A stretch of DNA of 64,000 bases from Okapia johnstoni (GCA_024291935.2 CM044322.1:28209405-28273404), one strand, 5' to 3'. Counted from the first letter of the stretch, positions 27,705 through 39,462 are shown. Program-made: numbers and translations. The notes: generated from the letters alone by a model not told the origin.

Positions 27705-27710
27705 TATAAA
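27705..27710 (+). terminator. SKI: Probable SKI poly(A) signal (TATAAA variant)
   Basis: TATAAA lies in an AT-rich stretch that resembles the end of human SKI mRNA as remembered. An A-rich run begins about 11 nt downstream (27720-27735). No AATAAA occurs in the preceding 200 bases. The cleavage point would be around 27720-27735. Confidence 0.6.
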
Positions 27711-29346
27711 TGCCTGATCTAAAAAGAAAAAAGAAAGAGCTTGGCATATTTCTCTATTTCTCTGTGTACCCGTCAGTCCTTCGACGCCCTATCCCCCAAA
27801 CAGATGACATGGCACAATCAAGGTCAGGGTTGGCCCTGTCCCTCCCTGGGCCACCACCCAGGCCTGAGCCCAGGAAGAGTAAAGGGGTGCCTGTCTTCCC
27901 ATCAGACCCTGGGGTCCTTCAGTCTCCACTGACTCCAGGTGGACAAGTGGGCAGGTCCTGGCTGGGGCCCTGTGTCCCTCCCTCTTGGTCACACTGAACT
28001 GTGGCGGCTCCTTGTACTGTGGGCATCCACTGGGAACGCCTCATCTGCCTGCTGGAGTAGGTGGCCAGTCCCCTGCAGAGCTGTCTCATGTCTTAATGGG
28101 GAGGGAGCCAGTGGCCTCAGAACTGCAGACCCCAGTGTGCTGCCCTAAAAGATAAGCAGAGCCCCCACCCCTACCTACCTGTGTGACTTCCTGGGGACTT
28201 CTCCAGACCCCCCGGCCCCTTGATGCTGGACCTCACCTCGCTAGGCTGCTTTTTACCACCCAGGCCCACCCTCCCAGCCCAGATCCCAGAGCCTCACAGG
28301 TCACCTGGAGGAACAGACCCCAGCCTAGGAAATCTCCTTGGTCCCTACCTCCTCCCCCATCCTTGGTAAACCCTCCAGAGCTGGGCCCAGTGGTGTTCCC
28401 TTGGAGCCCCTGGGGGGAAGCAGGATGGGCTGTGGTGTGGACAAGGAAGCAGACTCTACCCCACCCAGGGGCAGGACTCTACCCAGGCCAGGTGGGGGGC
28501 AGTGGGGCCCAGGGTTGCTGGGCGTCACCTTGGGTCTGAAAGGTCAGGCTGGGGACAGGTCAGGGGAGGGGAAGCAGGGGCCCCGAGGTGTGGGTGACAG
28601 AACCTCCTCATGGGGCATGACTGGGGCCCCCACACCTTCTGCCCCCTAGATGCAGGTGTCACCTGGGTCTGACTCCCACTGGGCTGAGGGCCCCCTTCCC
28701 CCGGCAGGGCTGGACCCTTGGGCATTGCCCTGCATGAGGTGAGGTGAGGACGGCCCCTGGGCACTCCTGGCCCCCTGTGCCCAGGGTGGGGAGGGGAGGG
28801 GAGAAAGGGTGGCGACCAGATGTTGCGTGTCCCCGTTACTGGGCTAGGCAGCCTTTCTGTCCTGACCACTGCCTTATGCCCGGATATCCAGGGTGCCACC
28901 CAGCACTGTCTTCTCAGGTCTCCTGAGTGGACAGCCGTCCACTGTGGCCTGTTGAGGGTCCCAGGGGCGCCCCTGCAAGTGTGGACGCGAGTCAAGAGCA
29001 GCTGAAGCCTTGTTCACTTGTGATGCCAGATACACACACCTTCCTCAAGACCTGTACGGAGCCCAGCAGGGTGGGCAGTGTGATGAGGGGGGCAACTGTC
29101 CATGTCCAGACCCCCCGATCCCCACAGGGCCTCATCCCCACTGCGGACACCACGCACTCCGCAGCCTGAGCTTGTCCCTAGAGATGGGTGCCAGGGCCTT
29201 TCCTCATCTGCGCCCAGCACCTGAGGCCTCCTGGCTCCATCTGGCTCACTGCTCTGAGGGTCCACGTCTCACCTGAGGTCTTGACCACAAGGAGGTGCGG
29301 GTGGGGAGGAGGTATCCCCGAGGGAGGCTGGGGAGCCCACTGCAGG

Positions 29347-29398
29347 GCTGTGTGCGCGCGCGCATGTGCGTGTGTATGCATGGGCACACGTGTGCAGT
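29347..29398. repeat. Alternating purine-pyrimidine GT/GC tract
   Basis: GTGTGCGCGCGCGCATGTGC continues into GTGTGTATGCATGGGCACAC. The (CG)n core flanked by GT is a typical Z-DNA-prone microsatellite. Confidence 0.6.
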
Positions 29399-32300
29399 CA
29401 GGGTCCTCACAGCCAGTGCGCTGCTCAGCCTGTCGTGAGGGGCCTTGGAGCTGGGCCAAGCACAGCCCCTGAAGCTCCAGGCTCATCACCGGCCTGCACT
29501 GCTCTGGCCTTGATCTCTGGATGTGACCTTTCACCTCTGGATGTGACCTGCCAGCACTAAAGAGCCCTGGGCACCCTGGTCCAGAGAAGACAGAGTGGGA
29601 GCCATCTGACCTCAGAACCCCCTTCCCGAGCCCTCGCTAAATGGGTCAGAGAGCCTCAGGCAGAGAAGGGCCCCTCCTTGGGGATTCCTGGCAGCCCCCC
29701 ATCCCCACTTCTGGTCCCCAGGCTCGGGACTGCCACACCAGCCAGGGCCTCTGTAGGGACCCCCTGGTCCTATCCCCCAGATGGCCTGTGCCCCCTGCCC
29801 ACATTGGTGCCGGTTCCCAGGCCTCTCCCCCGAGGCTTAGGGTGAAGTGAGCTTGGGGCAGGGGTGCTGCTGGGAACCTACTCAGCTCCCCAGCTTCTGT
29901 CCCTGCCCTGTGGCCCCCACCCCCAGCTTTCACTTCTGCTCAGTCAGACAACAAGGGCCCCACCCCAGCCCGCTGGGCTCTCAGCTGTGCCTGCCTGTCT
30001 CTGTCCTGGGGTCCCTACCCCTCCCCTAGACTGCCAGCCCCAGAGCCTCAGTTTGGCACCCCCTACCCCCGCCCAGCGTCCTGTGGTCAAGGGGGCTGAC
30101 CACAGGCCGAGAGCTGGGCCCTTGTCTGGGGAGGCGGGTGCCAGGCACGCTGTGTGGAAAGAGGAAGCCGCCTGCCTTTTACAGGAACAGCTGGCACAGC
30201 CTGTCCTCCCCGCTCTGACCCCTCGCCCTCAGTGTGGCCCCCAGCTTCCACCCCACCCACACCCCCAGCACAGCCCAACTCTGGCCAGCAGCCCCCTCCC
30301 TGGCCCACCTGGCCCCACACCCCAGCCTGCCCTTAACCCCCGCTTACCCCCTCCCTCGTCTCTGGTTGTCTTGTCCCAGGGTCACGCCTTGCTGGCCAGG
30401 AAGAGAACAGCTGGAGCATGCCACGAGCGGGTCCAGGTCAGGTCAGGCTGCTTCACGATGTCCCAAGGCCTCTTCCCACACCATGCTCATCAGGGAGGGT
30501 GACCCGCTGCAGGGAAGTGGAATCCCGTAGGGAAAAATCCGGGCTGGTCTGTGCCTCTGGCCTGGCCCCCAGGCCAGTCTGTGCCCTCAAGAAACAGTGT
30601 GGCCATCAGCGGGATGTGAAACCAGGGCCTGGAGAGGATCCTGTGTCCTCCCCACAGAAAGCCCTGTGCTCAGGGACAGCAGCCCTGCACCCTCCCGTCT
30701 GTCCTGCCCGCTGATGGGCGACCCTGGGAGGGGCGGGGGCAGAACTTTGGGGACCTGGGTTCCTGCTGGTCCCTGCCCCCAAGAGTTGAAGACGTGGGCC
30801 CTGCAGGCAGCCCCCTACATGAGGCCATCTGTGCCCAGGCCTGTGCCAGGGCTGGGGCCACTGGGTGGGACTCCCAGCCCTGGAGCAGGTGGCCCCACGA
30901 CAGGGGGTAGGCAGGCAGGTGGACCTGGCTTGTCTTGGAGCATCCTGTGCCAGTCAGGTGTCCGGCTGGGCTGGGGTCGGGCCTTCTTGCTCTGCGCCCG
31001 GCCTGGCAGGCGCCCTGCTGGCAGGAAGCTTGGCCCAGGCTCTCGTGTGGGTCACTCCTGCTGCCATGGAGGCCTGTTCCGGAACCCTCAAGGGATAAGG
31101 CACCTTGTGCTCGAAGGACTTTGAGGTCACCCTCTCTATAAGGCCCCGTCGAGCATGTGTGTCCAGGGCCACTTGGGTCCAGCAGAGAGGGCAAGCAGGT
31201 AACTGGCTGAGCCCCTGTCATAGTGCGGCTCTGCAGCCCCAGGGAGGCGGGTGGTGTCAGGTCCCCCCACCCCTCACCAGGCACCCAGGCAGGTTGTGGG
31301 TGTGGCCGTGGGGCCCACACCCTGGCAGCTGAGTGTCGGGGTGCCTGCCCTCCCCCTACTTGTCCCCACTTCTGCCTCTCAGGTTCCCTCCCCCCACCCC
31401 CCTCTCTCGTACCAAGTCAGAAGGTGCCAGGTGCCCTGCCAGCTGGAGGTCAAGTGTGCACAGACTCTGAGCAGGGCCCACCCCACAAGACTTCCTAGGC
31501 TCCACCCTCTGTCATCCTGGGGCCCCCAGGTCCACAAAGAGGGCTGGGGTGGGGGCCTGCCTCTGAAAGCCTCCAAAACCAAACCTCCCTGTTCTGGCCA
31601 GGAGGGTGGGGGTGGGTAGCCGCTGACCCTGGCTGGGCCTGGAGCCGGGTAGGCAGAAGTGGCTGGGAGGGGTGGGTTGGGCGTCCAGGGCTGTGTCCAC
31701 AGTGTCCCTCCACGGGGCGCCCACCAGAGTGGCTGGCAGTGGGACTGCCAGGACAGGTGCCCTGGGAACACAAGGTGTCAGACAAGGGCAAGAAGTGGAG
31801 ACCCCGACCCTGTCCAGTGAAACCCCCTGGAGCTCCGCTGGAGAAGAGGCAGGGCTGGGCCCCCAGAGGCTGGATGGGAGACCCAGGTCCTCAGGCCCAG
31901 GACAGGCGCAACCCCTTGCCTGGAGCTGTTGGTCTCCTGGCCTTGCGGGCAGGCTCTGCTCCAGTGAGTGTGCACACTTGCTCACGTTTAAGGACAGGCC
32001 TGGTGGCAGGGCCGGGGCTGGAAGGAGAACACCAGTACCCTTGCTCCACACACCTAGGGCTGCGCTCGTGGAGATGGCACCGACAGGCTGAGTGACCCAG
32101 CGTTGGGGCTGCAGCCAGGTGGGCAGCAGAGCCAGGGCGGCCAGGCCCCGCTTCTCCTGTTCCCCTCCCCTCTTCTACCACCGTCCACCGTCCACCTTTG
32201 GGCCTCCATCGGGCGCCCGGAACTGCAGGAGTTAGGCAGGGTGGCGCATTCCCATGGGTCCAAACCCCCACCATGCTCTGCCGACGGCGGGGCCTTGACC

Positions 32301-32799
32301 TGCGGGACGTGTGGCCCACACCCCAACTTCCTGTTTCTAAGAAAAAACAGTCCCAGAAAAGGCTCTGGTGGTGTGTGGAGGAGGCTCCCTGCCAAGGCTG
32401 GGCCGGCGGGGAGGGGAGTTGCTGCGCGCAGAGAGCAGTAGCCGGCGCGCCAGGCAGGTGTCACCGGCCCGTCACCGGGGGAGTCTGCCTTCCCCACGGC
32501 TGCTTCCCCGGCGGCAAAAACAGCGGCCGCTCGGACACGCCCAGCGCGGGGAGGCCCAGCTGGTCCGGGCTCCTCCGCCTAGTGCGGCCTCCCTGCCAGG
32601 ACGCGGGGCGCACCACCACCCTGCTGTGCGCTCGGGCCTGAGGGAGGCGGTGGGCCGGGAGCCCGGGACGGAAGGCAGCGCCGCGGGACGCCCAGGTCTC
32701 CCTCGGCCTGGGTTTACCCCAGAACCTGAGATCACGACCCTGCCAGACCCCAGGGTTGCCCCCAGCCCTGGAGTACCACCCCCTCCTCGGTGGCAGACT

Positions 32800-32905
32800 A
32801 GGCCCCGCCCCTTGCCCCGCCCCCTATGGGGGGGACGGTGGCCAGGGGCGGAAAAAGCCTCGGGAGAGCTATAAACTCCGGTTCCAAACATTCCAAATTC
32901 CTGCT
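32800..32905 (+). promoter_or_regulatory. Candidate TATA-type core promoter in the CpG island
   Basis: GC boxes at 32802-32824 are followed by GAGCTATAAACTCCGG (TATAAA at 32870-32875) and ACATTCCAAATTCC, which holds an MCAT/TEAD-like CATTCC. The spacing would put transcription starts near 32900 on the + strand. No transcript evidence is available. Confidence 0.35.
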
Positions 32906-32950
32906 CCTTCCGGCCTGGCCGGAAGCCGGGCTGGGGAGGGTGCGCAGGCC

Positions 32951-32968
32951 GGGGGGGGGGGGGGGGGG
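32951..32968 (+). repeat. G18 homopolymer in CpG island
   Basis: Eighteen consecutive G, in a G-rich context. It can form G-quadruplex and is a likely place for length errors in the assembly. Confidence 0.9.
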
Positions 32969-33235
32969 CAGGCCGTTTTGGGGTGAACCTGAGTCCCTTT
33001 CCAACTTCCCTTGCACGCGGCTCCAGGTTCCCGGTGCCGAATCTAGGGCGGCGGGTACGGGGGCCACGCCCTACTGGGCAGAGGCTGGACACACCCCAAG
33101 GCTGTGCGGCACCCCAGAAGGCCCCTCCCAAGTCACGCGGGTCTCAGGCGCCCCGCAAACGCACCGATGGGGGTGCATAACATGAACCCGAGATGCACCC
33201 CAGCACGGGGTGTCCGTATGGGGCACGGCGCCCAG

Positions 33236-33274
33236 TGAGTCAGGCAGAGTGGGTGTCACCGCCGGAGTGAGTCA
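33236..33274. promoter_or_regulatory. Two perfect AP-1 sites 32 bp apart
   Basis: TGAGTCA occurs at 33236-33242 and at 33268-33274, in the same orientation, within the CpG island. Spacing is about three helical turns. Binding is inferred. Confidence 0.4.
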
Positions 33275-35399
33275 CAGAGAGGGTGTGCGCCCCTCGTGGG
33301 CGGTGCCAGGAGCCTGGGGGGCGGGCTGCGCCCGCCCCAGGAAGGCCACGCCCCAGTTGGGGACTAGGCAGATTCCCCCCACTTCCTTCCGCGAAGCTTC
33401 CTTCTGCGATCCAACGAGGCTGTTGAGGGCCGGGGAGGGGCGCGTGTTGCGCCCCGGTCCCCGGCCGAGGGGCTTCCCGGGAAGGGCGGGGGGGCCGGGA
33501 ACGCTGGCGGCCGGGTCCGGAAGGGCCGCGCGGCTGCCGCGCCCCCACCCCGCGGCCTCAGTTTCCGATGACGCGTCTGCAGAAACCCCGACGCGGCCCC
33601 CGGGCTCCGCTGCCCGGTTTCACTTCCCCTCCCCCTGCCCGGCGTGGGGCGCGGGGCTCAGTCCACCTCGGATTCCGACGGGGGTGGGCACAAGGGTGCT
33701 TCCGGCCGTGGGGCGGGGTCGACGAAGGGGTTACGACGGGGCGGCCCGCCCCCGCCCAGGCCCCTCCTCTCCACGCCTGCGCCAGGAGCGGGGGTGGGGC
33801 CGCGCGGTACCCCGCCGCCGCGCGAGATCGACCCCCTCCCCCGCGAGGGGCGGGGTCAGGTTCAGGCCCCGGTAGGGGCCGAGCGGGCCGCGGCAACCCC
33901 CACCCCGCAGCCTGGGCGCGCGGGCCCGGGGCCCGGAGGCGGCGCACGCTCGGGAAGGAGTGGGGCGGGCGGCAGGAAGTGCGCCCTCCCACTGCGTCCT
34001 GAGCGCAGTGACCCCCTCCTGCCCAGAGCGCGGGGGAGAATTGGGATGGCGGGAGAGAGAGGGGTAGCCTGGGGAGGAGGCGCCTCGCGGGCACGTTGAG
34101 CTGGAGCGAGTCCTCGCTCAGGGGTAGGGTAGGGGCTCCCCGGTTCTCTGAGCGTCTTCCTTGCCGGGGCGGACGGGCGCTGACGTGTCCACGCGTTTGA
34201 GTGCAGCTAGGTTGGGGGGGGCCGGGGAGGGTGTCAGCGCGACCCCCGGCGGCAGAGGTGGGAACTGCAGCTCCCGACCGAGCGCGGGGAGGGGCGCGCT
34301 CTGGGGTCCACATTCAAATCCGCCCTACCTGGGAGGTTTCAGCTCAGCTTGGGTGCTGTTTTTCTGTGGGGGGTCGCTTGCCTAGTATGCCAGGTTCGAA
34401 GGAAAACCCGATCCTTTAAAATCCCTTGAATTCTGGGAGCGCGATCCTACTGGTGTGGAAAAGCGACCCTGTGCCAAGAACCGTACCCCACTCAGTACAG
34501 GCCCTGGGCCCCATTTCTCTGCGGTGTTCTCCATCCAGGTCGGATTTTATCCTAGTCACTGCTAGGTGGCTAAGTGCTTCCTCTGGAGGGGCAACCCCAG
34601 GGCACCCCAGTCCCCAGGGTGGGTGGGAGGTGGGATGGGCCTTGAAGGACATGACCAAAGAAGGCCACAGTGACCTGCTCCCCTTGCATTACACTCCCTC
34701 TCTGTTTTCTCTAGGCCTGACCATTTCTGTCCCCAGGCCTCTTGGTCATCAGGATGGTAACCCTGTAGTCCACATGGCTTATCTCTTTCTGGCACTGTCC
34801 AACACATGGACTCCCCACCCCTTTGGGTTCCTGCCCTTCTCCACCAGCTCACTACAGCCGGTGGCTCCCTCCCCAGCCCTCCAGTGCACCGCTGGCCAGC
34901 AGGTTCTTGCCTAATCAGCATCTGTGTGGTGCCCAGGTGCACCCCAGCCCTGACCCTGGCATCTGCCTGATGGCTGTCCTTCATGTCTGCTCCGTCTTTT
35001 CTAGTGGGGTCTTCAAGAGGAGCTCACCACGGATGATCCCAAAGGATGAGAAACTTCTGGAGGGCCAGCCTGGCCTGACCTGGTGCAGGGGCCCCCATGA
35101 CTGCTGTGGCCAGGCCGGCACCTGTGCAGGGAGCAGGGCCAAGGAGCACTGAGGGGTTGGGGGCTGAGCAGCGCTTCTCCAGGCTGCCTCTGGAGGCGGG
35201 ACCCCCATCCGGTCCACCCTGCTGGGCTCTGCAGCCCCATCCTTGGGAGGGCTTCTCCTGGTGTCGGGGTGGGGGGAGCAGGACGAAGGGGGTGACACCC
35301 CTGCGGGCAGTGACCAGGAGGACGGGTGGGAGCGCTGACCTGCTGGCTTAGTCCCATACATCTGGTGCATGGTCAGGCTGCCTCCGACTGATGACAGTC

Positions 35400-35409
35400 C
35401 TATTTATAG
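35400..35409. promoter_or_regulatory. Consensus MEF2 site
   Basis: CTATTTATAG fits the MEF2 consensus YTA(A/T)4TAR at every position. It lies in a short AT-rich patch in GC-rich intergenic DNA, about 7.7 kb past the SKI mRNA end. Confidence 0.3.
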
Positions 35410-37214
35410 CCTCCAACAGAGAACGTCCCTGGCCGTGGCAGTGGGCACCCGCCTGTGCCTCGAGACCTCGGGCCTCCCGCCAAGAGGAGCCTGGGCGGGG
35501 GCCGCTGTGGCCAGTGCGGGTCACTACCTGGCTCGCTGCCTGCCTCGGCTGCTCCCCTGAGGGGCTGAGGCAGTTCCCAGCCTAAAGAGAGGGCCTACTG
35601 GAGCCACCACCCACCCATCTCCTGAGGTCCTCTGTGCCCTACCCAGCCTGGCTGTTCCATCACAGAGGCCCCCGGCTGTCCTCGGTGGCTGGCTGTGCCC
35701 TGCAGGGATGGGGCAGGAAGGAAGAGGCCTTGGGCAGCTGGCGTGTGCCCCAGTGATCTGGCTGAAACAGGCTCAGAGACCCCTGCTGATGCCCCGAGGA
35801 CCAAGGTTAGGGTGCCTTGAGTCCACAGTGAGCTGGTCACACTGCACAGGAGCCAGACTGGTGGGCTGGTCCCCCTGCGCCCTCCAGGAAGCCCTGCTTG
35901 GGGTGGCAGGAGGTTGTTCTGCACAGCTGGCCTTGCCACCTGCCTGGCACTCAGACTAGGCGGCCTTCCCAGGATGCAGAGAAGGGAGGCCTCCCCTGGC
36001 AGCATCCTGGGTGACCCACGGACCAGCGGGAGGTGCTGCCTGTGCCAGGCTCTGTCCTGTGCTAACTGCTAGGCCGCCGCTGATGGTCTGAGGGGCCATG
36101 CCTGCCAAGGCTCTGCAGGGAAGTGGGCTGGACAGAGGGCAGGTGGTTCCACCTTTCTCATCTCTTTGTCTCTGCATCTTTTGTCTGTGGCTCCAGACTC
36201 GTCGAAGAAGGAAGATATTCTCTGTTTCTGGTGGTTCCTGACTCAGGGCTCAGGCTCGTGCTTGTAATTCAGTAAATGTCCATTACATGAGTGGATCATC
36301 CGGAGCCGATGTTGCCACCATTTCAGAAGTCAGAGGGCAGGAGGAGGGCCCATAGGGGACACTGAGGCCTCAGGGGGAAACGTGCCCTCATTCTTGGGGT
36401 GTGAGGCACATGGGGGCAGCCTCATGGCACCTCTACACCCACCTCTGTCTGCCTGCCCCCACTCCGGCATGGAGGTGGTTGGGTTGGGGGCCCACCTGGC
36501 CTGTGGGAGACCCCAGGAGGCCTGCTTCCTCTGAGAGGGTGGCCCTGGGGTCTTCAGGCCAGGGGCAGACGCAGAGCCGCCCCAGGGAGGCAAGCCTGAT
36601 GGAGCCCAGTCGTTTTGATGCTCTGGCTGTTCATGGTCCAGGCTGGACGCCGCCCTCTCAGGACCCTCCCTCTCCCTACCCAGCTCCTCCTCCAGCCAAC
36701 ATGATGACCAGGCCAGCACCTCTGGCCGCTGCTGACTCTCCCTCTTTTTTTTGGTGTTTTTTTTGAGAATTCAGATTTTGTACAGATTTGTCTGCGGACA
36801 CGGTGTTAGGATTGGGGGTTCCTGTCAGGGTAGGGGCAGTGCCTCTGTGAATCCCCAGCTCCCCAACACCTTCAACCAAAGTCCAGTGAGTTCCTGAGGC
36901 CGTGGCCCCTAAAAGACCTGCTTGTCACCAACTCAGTTACACTGGCCAGGAGTGGTGCCCACACCCCACCCAGGACTCCTGCCAAGGGGTGGGCATGGGG
37001 TGGGGCAGCGGAAGTGCCTTTCACCCAGGACCAGAACTGCTGCGGCTCCCCCACCTCCCAGACTCCGAGCCTCCCCTGCTTTCAGGTTTTGGAAAGTATA
37101 GAGGTTTCACTGGTCTGCATTTGGAGAGGCTGCTGACTGAAAAGTCAGCTTTGCTCCAAGTCTGCAGGGCCCCCATGTGGGGACCCCCCGCCCTGTGTCC
37201 GAGTAGGCCTGTGT

Positions 37215-37262
37215 CCTCATGAGACAGCGGCCCTGAGCCCTCATGAGACAGCGGCCCTGAGC
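37215..37262 (+). repeat. Tandem repeat 2 x 24 bp
   Basis: CCTCATGAGACAGCGGCCCT plus GAG(C) occurs twice in direct succession, with period 24 and essentially no divergence. Confidence 0.85.
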
Positions 37263-38216
37263 TTGTGGCCCTGGGCTTGGTGACTGGAAACCATGATGCC
37301 GGTTTGGAGTTCAACCCCAGAAGATGCCTCCTGACCCGGGTGTGCGGGAGACAGCAGCTGCTTCTGTTTCCAGCGTTTTTGTTTTCTAAATTGAAACATC
37401 ATTTTCATTGTTTTCCTTTTGACAGAAATGTGGTTTCATCTTGAGAAGGAAGAGTTGCAGAGAATTTGCTGTCTCAGGCGGGCCGGAGGAAGTGGTCTCA
37501 GGGGGCTTTCAGGGCCACGTGGCTCTTTGGCTCCTGGCCCCACAGTTGGGGGTCCTGCTGGGGATCTACTCCCCCAGCCAAGTGTGGACACTGCTACCCC
37601 ACCCCCAACCCCGCAGCTCACTTGCACCCCCTTCTGGAGGGCACTCTGTCCTGCAGCCCCCTCCAGCTACCTCCATGCACTTTGGACAGCACAGAGACCC
37701 CTGGGGCCCAGGCAGGAGTCAGAGCTGCCTGAGAACAGGCCCCTCTGGGGACTCATCTCTGGGACACTATGGCCTATCCTCTCCTAACAGATGTTCAGAG
37801 GCCGAGGCCTGGCTTGCTCCAGGTGCCCAGCAGCTGCCCTCCACTTCTCAGATTCAGAACTAGGTCAGCCCCCATTTCCCTGGACCCCCTTTTCCTTCCT
37901 GGCTGTCATTCCTCTCTGTTCTGTTGCCACAACTAGCCCTTTGGAGGCTCAGTGCCCAGCTGCCCCACCTGCTCTGGGAGCCAGGGCCCAGCAGAGGCGG
38001 AAGTCACCTGGTCCTGCAGGGGGACCAGCTCCATCCCAGCTGCCCCTACTTCTAGCTGTGACTGTGTTGAGGCAGGTGTGTTGAGGGAAATTGAGTGGGA
38101 ACCTACTAAGAGACAAGCAGGAATGGTGAAGGGATGGGTGGGTCCAAGGACATGATTTGTTCCGGTCATCAGACTCCTCTAGCCTTTCACATGAGAACAT
38201 AATTATCCCACGTAGT

Positions 38217-38341
38217 AGTGGTTTTAGTCTTCAGTTGTGTCCTAATTCTTTGCAACCCCATGGACTACTGTAGCCCTCCAGGATCCTCTGTGGGATTCTC
38301 CAGGCAGGAATACTGGAGTGGGTTGCCATACCCTCCTCCAG
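38217..38341 (-). mobile_element. Bov-tA-type SINE fragment
   Basis: Minus-orientation landmarks are TTCTTTGCAACCCCATGGAC, TCTCCAGGCAGGAATACTGG and GTGGGTTGCCAT. It is truncated at the far end and abuts a CATC-rich stretch. Confidence 0.85.
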
Positions 38342-38352
38342 ACCTACCTCCT

Positions 38353-38408
38353 GCATCCATCCATCCATAATTATATCCATCCCCACCCACCATCCCTCCA
38401 TCCATCTG
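38353..38408. repeat. (CATC)n-like simple repeat
   Basis: Imperfect CATC tetranucleotides, broken by ATAATTATAT, follow directly after the SINE fragment. Confidence 0.8.
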
Positions 38409-38539
38409 CCCTCTGCCTGTTCTTCCAGCTGTCCTCTGCCTCCTGCCCTGTCCTGCACACCTCCTCTGCCTGTTTGTCTCCAGTGCCTCTAGACACGTCA
38501 CGGAGTGGCTGCTGCACCAGCCAGGTGCTCCACGTCCAT

Positions 38540-38660
38540 CCGTTGGTTACAAGTATCTTCTGGTCACCTCCTGTAGGCCACACACTTCGCCAGGTGCTGA
38601 GCTATGCTGGTGAACAGAACTGAAGAAGTGCCTGGCCTTTGGGAGATTCCCTTGTGAGAT
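38540..38660 (-). mobile_element. L2-type LINE fragment
   Basis: The text CGCCAGGTGCTGAGCTATGC, then TGGTGAACAGAACTGAAG and a GGCCTTTGGGAGATTCCC end, matches the complement of the ancient L2 3' end. It is heavily diverged. Confidence 0.5.
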
Positions 38661-38805
38661 GCATGGCGTGCTGGCCCATAACGTGCAGGGGAGGAGAGAG
38701 GTGGTGGCGGGGGGGCGGGGCAGGGGAGCAGTGTTGCTGGATGTGGGGCGAGGCTTTGGAGCAGATGACCTAGGATGGTCTTGTGAGCAGGTGAAGAAAA
38801 GAAAA

Positions 38806-39000
38806 TGTTAGTTGCTCAGTCATGTCTGACTCTTTGTGGCCTCATGGACTGTAGCCTGCCAGGCTCTTCTGTTCACGGTATTCTCCAGGCAAGAATACTA
38901 GAGTGGGTTGCTATTTCCTTCTCTAGGGGAGCTTCTCGACCCAGGGATGGAACTGGGGTCTCCTGCATTGTAGGTGGATTCTTCACCCGCCAAGCAGGTG
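38806..39000 (-). mobile_element. Bov-tA-type SINE
   Basis: Minus-orientation element from GTTAGTTGCTCAGTCATGTC through TCTCCAGGCAAGAATACTAG to GTGGATTCTTCACCCGCCAA. An open frame of 313 residues begins inside it by chance. Confidence 0.9.
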
Positions 39001-39414
39001 AAGGGCACATGCAGAGGCCACGAGGCAGAGCATACCTGGCTCAGCTGAAGGGCTGCAGGGAGCAGGGGGATGTGGGGGGTCAGGGCAGAGAGCTGTGGGA
39101 ACCAGCTGATTGGGCCTGTGGTCCTGGTCACGATGTGGCCCGGTGGCCTCTTATGTTGGGGAGGGGTGTCGTGGTGAGATGGGTCGTGCTGCAGATGCAC
39201 CTTGAGCACCCGCAGGATCGTTGGGGGCAGGGCGGGGATATGACTCACAGAGCCAGAGAATGGAGTTGGATGCTGACAGTTTGGGCCTTGACAACAGAAG
39301 GTTGTGGTGTTCTTTGTGGAGCAGGAGGAGCTGGTATGGGGCATGTCAGGTCTGAAGGGCCCTGGACCCCCGCCCAAGGGGGCTGCCCCATCATTGCTGA
39401 AGGCCATGCGCTGG

Positions 39415-39462
39415 GAGAGATCAGGAACCTGGAGGAGAGATCAGGAACCTGGAGGAGGGACC
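39415..39462 (+). repeat. Short tandem repeat, period 20
   Basis: TCAGGAACCTGGAGGAGAGA recurs at 39421 and 39441, with a partial third unit following. Confidence 0.75.

Larger units (their letters stand above)
24784..27735 (+). other. SKI: SKI 3' UTR
   Basis: The sequence runs from the stop codon to the first credible poly(A) site, about 2.95 kb, matching the long 3' UTR of mammalian SKI. It alternates between AT-rich blocks (24890-25140, 25640-26160, 26330-26650, 27120-27350 and 27530-27720) and CpG-rich blocks (25170-25620 and 26680-27080). The long open frames here have no recognisable protein content. The AT-rich blocks probably carry post-transcriptional control sites. Confidence 0.85.
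32280..34300. promoter_or_regulatory. Orphan CpG island between SKI and MORN1
   Basis: Dense CpG dinucleotides run over about 2 kb, with many GC boxes (GCCCCGCCCC at about 32802 and 32814) and GGGGCGGGG motifs through 33.3-34.0 kb. CpG is depleted elsewhere except in the SKI 3' UTR. The nearest known 3' ends point into this interval, so no annotated promoter is expected here. It could be the start of a non-coding RNA, an alternative internal promoter or a CpG-rich enhancer. I find no convincing coding exon inside. Confidence 0.6.

Noticed and set aside
33558..34313. 251-residue minus-strand and 221-residue plus-strand open frames in the CpG island
   Set aside because: Arg/Pro/Gly-rich translations in a CpG island are open by composition. 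No conserved motif and no clear splice or poly(A) context.
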